Shown: one piece after another, positions 60,878-64,000 of the stretch
Layout of the letters: every line of letters starts with the position of its first letter
Position numbering within the stretch: position 1 is the stretch's first letter
Source: Pseudomonadota bacterium
GTDB lineage: Bacteria; Pseudomonadota; Alphaproteobacteria; Rhizobiales; Xanthobacteraceae
DNA: 64,000 bases
NCBI GenBank assembly: GCA_023387735.1
Contig: JAEWHP010000043.1
Location: forward strand, 62,001 to 126,000
Reading direction: 5' to 3'
Made by a program: the position numbers and the translations under genes
Notes under the pieces: generated by a model
What the model saw: the letters and a program-made list of their open reading frames with translations, nothing else
Databases searched by the model: none
What the model was told of the DNA's origin: nothing

Positions 60878-62689
60878 CTATGGAGGAACCCCAGACTGCC
60901 GTAGTGCAGAGGACCATTCCTGGCCGGTCCTGCATCCAGCGCTGGGGGTGCGCTTGAGATATCCTGAGATTGTCAATCCAGGCTCCAGTCGCATCAGTTC
61001 CGCGACGGTGTCTCGTGCGTCCAACTCGTTTCCAAGCTGCCATTGTGCGATTGCCATGGCTCTCAGCGTCGAGGTGTGACGTCGATTTGCCTTGAGTGAA
61101 CGGCGAGCATATTTGATCGCAAGCTCGTACTTGCGAGCTGCTAGATAGGCAGTGGCCGCCAGCGTGTCGTAATAGTACCGATGAGGATCCAGAGGCGACA
61201 AGCTGATCGCCTGCTGTGTATCAGCCACGGCCTCAGTTCCTTCATCCCTGAAAGCGTGAAGGGTCCCCTTGAGCAACCAGGCAAGTGAGTTATTTGAATT
61301 TGCGCGCACCGCCAACGCATATCGGTCGGCAGCAATGTCAAACTTTCTGGTCATGTGAGTGTGGACCAACCCATTAATAGCGAGGGCGAGAGAGCTGTCC
61401 GGATCTGTGTCGAGCGCACGCCTTGTGCAATCGAGAGCACAACGTCGGTCGTTGGCAGAATCGTCGCTCCATCCTTGCTGCACCCGCAACACATACCAGT
61501 TTGCCATCCAGGACTGCGGGACTGCATGACGCGGAGCTCGGTCGATAACTGCCTGCAGCATGTGTCGGGCCTCCAGAAAGTCGGCAGGCAACATTCGGTG
61601 CATCAACGCAATGCCGCTCATCAGGAGCGTGTAACTCTCCAGGGTTGGGAGCGGGTTGGCATACGCGCGCTGCAGTTCGCACGATTGAATGGCATTCGCC
61701 ACATTGGAGAAAACCTGGCTGATCAGTTCCTGTTGTCCTCCCAGGATATCTTGAACGCTACCGGCCACCTGGCCGGCCCACGCCACATGTTGAGACCTGA
61801 CCTCGGCCAATTCCAGATTTAGCATCACCCGATCGTCGTCAGCGCAATAAGTGCCCGAGAGCACATAGTTTGCTCGGAGATGTTCGCCGATATCCTCAAG
61901 GCTAAATTGGCGCCATCGAAATGCTGTGGTCGAGAGACGCGAGAGCACCGCAATTTCCGGGGATCGGGAAAACGCCCTGATGATCTCCTCGACCAGGATT
62001 TCGCCGAGCAGCTCCTCGCCGCTTGTTCGGGCGCGGGGTATGAACGGAATTATCGCGATTGACGGCCGCAGATCGCCCAACGACGCGGTGCTTTTGGCTA
62101 CAGGTTTGGAGCCAATTGGGCCGATCCTGTAGGCTTGAACGGGTTGTTGGATGTGTTTGACATGACATTCGCCAAGGTCTTCGATCTCCGCATCCAGCGC
62201 CGGCGTCAACAAGTCCCGGGCCTGGGCCGAGATGACTATCTCGTTGGGGCTAGCGAGGGTCGCCAAGCGAGCTGCCAGATTGACGCCGCGCCCGTATACG
62301 TCGTGATGATCAATGATCACATCGCCGTATTCTATTCCCATTCGCAGAAACATCTGCTCATCCGCAGGCAGCCCGGAGTTTCCCTGAGCACTCTCCTGCT
62401 GGATTGCAAACGCAGCTGAGGCTGCGGATCTGACGTCGCCAAATTCGAGCAGCATGCCGTCGCCGAGGCTCTTGACGAGGCGGCCACCGGCGCCAGGAAG
62501 CACCTGCGTCACCACACGATCAACAAGGCTCACCCAGCGACGAACAACGCCCTCTTCGTCCTGCCCCATCAAGCGCACCGACTCGACCACGTCCACGACC
62601 ATAATCGCGCGTGGATGCCGTTGGACATGCCGGAGCGGCGGGTCAGCGGTACGTGACGTTGGTAACTGGGGGCCTGCTTCCGGTTTCAT
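60878..62689 (-). CDS. class III adenylate/guanylate cyclase with TolB-like and TPR regions
   Basis: A 603-residue protein. Residues about 25-185 form a class III nucleotidyl cyclase (Asp33 in MVVDVVES, Asp77 in KSLGDGMLL, and YGRGVNLAARLAT). Lys73 sits near the purine-specifying position. Residues about 215-335 resemble a TolB-like domain (IAIIPFIPRAR, LVEEIIRAFS and YVLSGTYCADDDRVML). The C-terminus is TPR-like helices. Such proteins are abundant in Bradyrhizobium and usually make cAMP in the cytoplasm. The start at 62689 fits MKPEAGP; a longer reading exists. It is upstream of the haloperoxidase-like gene in the same direction. Confidence 0.85.
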   Translation of the reverse strand: MKPEAGPQLPTSRTADPPLRHVQRHPRAIMVVDVVESVRLMGQDEEGVVRRWVSLVDRVVTQVLPGAGGRLVKSLGDGMLLEFGDVRSAASAAFAIQQESAQGNSGLPADEQMFLRMGIEYGDVIIDHHDVYGRGVNLAARLATLASPNEIVISAQARDLLTPALDAEIEDLGECHVKHIQQPVQAYRIGPIGSKPVAKSTASLGDLRPSIAIIPFIPRARTSGEELLGEILVEEIIRAFSRSPEIAVLSRLSTTAFRWRQFSLEDIGEHLRANYVLSGTYCADDDRVMLNLELAEVRSQHVAWAGQVAGSVQDILGGQQELISQVFSNVANAIQSCELQRAYANPLPTLESYTLLMSGIALMHRMLPADFLEARHMLQAVIDRAPRHAVPQSWMANWYVLRVQQGWSDDSANDRRCALDCTRRALDTDPDSSLALAINGLVHTHMTRKFDIAADRYALAVRANSNNSLAWLLKGTLHAFRDEGTEAVADTQQAISLSPLDPHRYYYDTLAATAYLAARKYELAIKYARRSLKANRRHTSTLRAMAIAQWQLGNELDARDTVAELMRLEPGLTISGYLKRTPSAGCRTGQEWSSALRQSGVPP

Positions 62690-62831
62690 GACAGGAAAGC
62701 CCCAAGATGAAGTTCTGCACGAATCTCGGATCTTGAACGCATGATTCCGCCTCCGGGCTAGACCTCCGAGCGGCATAGTCGTCGTCGAGTATGATCCTTA
62801 GGTTCGATAACTCACAGGAGCACTGAAGTAT

Positions 62832-63047
62832 TTACGACATTTTCCCGTATCGTTGTCGAACCGCCTGCTCAACAAGGACATCGGCCATTTCATTCCAGGA
62901 CCGCGCGCCACATCGACTGCAAATGTCTAGTGGGACCGAAACCTCGCATTGAATCTCGCCCTTATCCGTCGGTTGATGTACGGCGAGGTTTGCGTCGATC
63001 CTGACTAACCACCCCCTTATGCAGAACGGACATACCCCCAAGGACAC
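62832..63047 (-). CDS. small zinc-ribbon protein (YgiT/MqsA-type zinc finger look)
   Basis: A 71-residue protein with two Cys-x-x-Cys pairs (VCPFCIRGW and DICSRCGARSW), a zinc ribbon. The C-terminal helix (EMADVLVEQAVRQRYGKM) resembles the antitoxin-like YgiT/MqsA zinc-finger arrangement, but no HTH or toxin partner is seen. Its start lies 68 bases downstream of a CRP-like palindrome. It is followed by the cyclase gene (about 140 bases), same strand. Confidence 0.7.
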   Translation of the reverse strand: MSLGVCPFCIRGWLVRIDANLAVHQPTDKGEIQCEVSVPLDICSRCGARSWNEMADVLVEQAVRQRYGKMS

Positions 63048-63114
63048 AATTCGACATTCCTTGTTCAGCTCGGTCCAGCTTCCTTGAAGGCTAGCTCCTC
63101 TAGACCTGCCCCAA

Positions 63115-63130
63115 TGTGAACGGGATCACA
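63115..63130. promoter_or_regulatory. CRP-type palindrome (TGTGA-N6-TCACA)
   Basis: TGTGA and TCACA are perfect arms separated by ACGGGA, matching the classical cAMP-CRP site. It is 68 bases upstream of the zinc-ribbon gene start, and downstream of the cupin gene end. It may control the zinc-ribbon, cyclase, haloperoxidase and subtilase genes. Confidence 0.7.
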
Positions 63131-63237
63131 TCCCACAAGGGATGTTTTTGGGCCGGGCGCGCGTTGCCCGGGCACGGCCCGGTGCCATCCGAATAATAGC
63201 TCGTCTTTCCAATATCCTTTCTTCTATTTCTCGCACC

Positions 63238-63642
63238 TCAGCCGATTTTCGCCGAGTACTCGGCGTCGGTGACCTTTTCCATCCAGGTCGCATAATTGCC
63301 GTCGAGGGCTTCCTGCATGGCGATGTGAGTCATGCCATTGGTCGGCGAGGCGCCATGCCAGTGCTTTTCGCCCGGAGGAATCCAGACCACGTCGCCCGGG
63401 CGGATTTCGCGGATTGGTCCGCCCTGGGCCTGCACACGTCCAACTCCGGAAATAACGTAGAGCGTCTGGCCGAGTGGGTGCGTGTGCCAGGCCGTGCGCG
63501 CGCCGGGTTCAAAGCTGACACGGGTCGATACTAGCCGTGCGGGCGCATCCGTCGCGATGATCGGATCCTGATACACGGTGCCGGTGAAATATTCAGCCGG
63601 CGCCCGGCGTGTCGGTCGGGAGCCCGCGAGATGCACGTCCAT
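63238..63642 (-). CDS. cupin-domain protein (mandelonitrile-lyase-like)
   Basis: A 134-residue single cupin. Metal ligands are visible in TAWHTHPLGQTLYVI (motif 1, His-x-His), followed by GDVVWIPPGEKHWHG (motif 2). It resembles (R)-mandelonitrile lyase/quercetin-dioxygenase-like small cupins. The N-terminus MDVHLAGSRPTRRAPAEYF is normal for the group. A metal such as Mn or Fe is expected. It follows a RraA-family gene by 23 bases, same strand. Confidence 0.88.
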   Translation of the reverse strand: MDVHLAGSRPTRRAPAEYFTGTVYQDPIIATDAPARLVSTRVSFEPGARTAWHTHPLGQTLYVISGVGRVQAQGGPIREIRPGDVVWIPPGEKHWHGASPTNGMTHIAMQEALDGNYATWMEKVTDAEYSAKIG

Positions 63643-63665
63643 GGGGTTACCTCTGCTTGTTGATG

Positions 63666-64000
63666 TTATTTCTTGGTAGCCGCGTAGCGCGCCTTGGTCT
63701 CGGCATTCATCGGGTAGAGCCCGGGCAGTGCCGCGCCGTTGTTCACCTCGTTGACGATCCAGGCCTCCATCCGCTCCTGTTCCGGCCCTTCGGCCAGCAC
63801 GTGCTCGAGCATCGCCTGCGGGATCAGCACCGCGCCGTCCTGGTCGGCGACGACGATGTCGTTCGGGAACACCGCAACCGCGCCGCAGCCGATCGGCTCA
63901 CCCCAGCCGACGAAGGTCAGCCCGGCCACCGAGGGCGGCGCCGCGAACCCGTCGCACCAGACCGGCAGATTGGTGCCGAGCACACCCTCGATATCGCGCA
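63666..64000 (-). CDS. RraA-family protein (HMG aldolase/regulator of RNase type), C-terminal part
   Basis: A partial gene running off the right edge. About 111 residues are visible, with NLPVWCDGFAAPPSVAGLT, VFPNDIVVADQDGAVLIP and AEGPEQERMEAWIVNE. The DQDGAVLIP segment is the conserved RraA/4-hydroxy-4-methyl-2-oxoglutarate aldolase core. No start is in the window. It likely is co-transcribed with the cupin gene, suggesting aromatic or keto-acid metabolism rather than RNase control. Confidence 0.85.
   Translation of the reverse strand, partial: RDIEGVLGTNLPVWCDGFAAPPSVAGLTFVGWGEPIGCGAVAVFPNDIVVADQDGAVLIPQAMLEHVLAEGPEQERMEAWIVNEVNNGAALPGLYPMNAETKARYAATKK

Noticed and set aside
62832..63047. 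Antitoxin of a toxin-antitoxin pair.
   Set aside because: The zinc-ribbon resembles YgiT/MqsA, but no adjacent toxin gene or DNA-binding domain was found.

Overview
The window reads as chromosomal DNA of a Bradyrhizobium-like alphaproteobacterium. It is GC-rich and carries a heme-PAS FixL, FixJ and a FixK2-type regulator, a copper nitrite reductase with its regulator and electron carrier, a class I PHA synthase, Bug-family transport and many short secreted proteins of the kind common in Bradyrhizobiaceae. Genus is an inference from gene content and from recalled protein similarity; no search was run.

Region 1 (1-16.9 kb) is a low-oxygen regulatory and respiration block. On the minus strand an alcohol dehydrogenase, a kinase-like two-domain protein, a phasin-like protein and PHA synthase form an apparent operon. 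It is divergent from hsp20 and a CBS-BON gene, and a perfect FixK-type palindrome lies between them (5196-5209). Then come a universal stress protein, another CBS protein, fixL-fixJ, an orphan receiver protein and fixK. Next is a denitrification cluster: nnrS, pseudoazurin, an NnrR-like regulator, a DUF1858 protein, nirK and nirV, with TTGC-N6-GCAA type boxes in both relevant promoters.

Region 2 (17-26.8 kb) has tRNA-Ser(UGA), two small cysteine proteins, and then a type I secretion system (TolC-like, LapB-like ABC exporter, HlyD-like adaptor), a LapG-like transglutaminase-fold protease and a GT-A-type glycosyltransferase-like protein. Facing them on the other strand (26.8-37.5 kb) is a 3549-residue adhesin with an N-terminal retention-like region, a candidate LapG cleavage site (PAAG), T1SS-143/VCBS-type repeats, a von Willebrand A domain, a cadherin-like domain and C-terminal RTX and EF-hand-like calcium sites. 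Together this is a nearly complete LapA/LapG-type surface adhesin system; no LapD-like receptor is seen.

Region 3 (37.7-57.3 kb) is ordinary accessory-metabolic chromosome. It holds small secreted proteins, a class III aminotransferase, a LuxR-type regulator, a DsbA-like thioredoxin-fold protein, a Bug-type binding protein, a PilZ protein, a flavin monooxygenase-like plus VOC pair, an LTXXQ protein, and a six-gene operon of an ABC importer, a hydroxyacid dehydrogenase and an amidase. Two copies of an intergenic palindromic repeat lie here.

Region 4 (57.4-64 kb) is all on the minus strand. A zinc-ribbon protein, a class III nucleotidyl cyclase with TolB-like and TPR regions, a vanadium haloperoxidase/PAP2-type enzyme with a (Gly-Ala-Ser)10 leader, and a cytoplasmic-looking subtilase with a large insertion are tightly packed downstream of a CRP-type palindrome. 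This is the least explained gene group of the window. A cupin and a partial RraA-family gene close the window.
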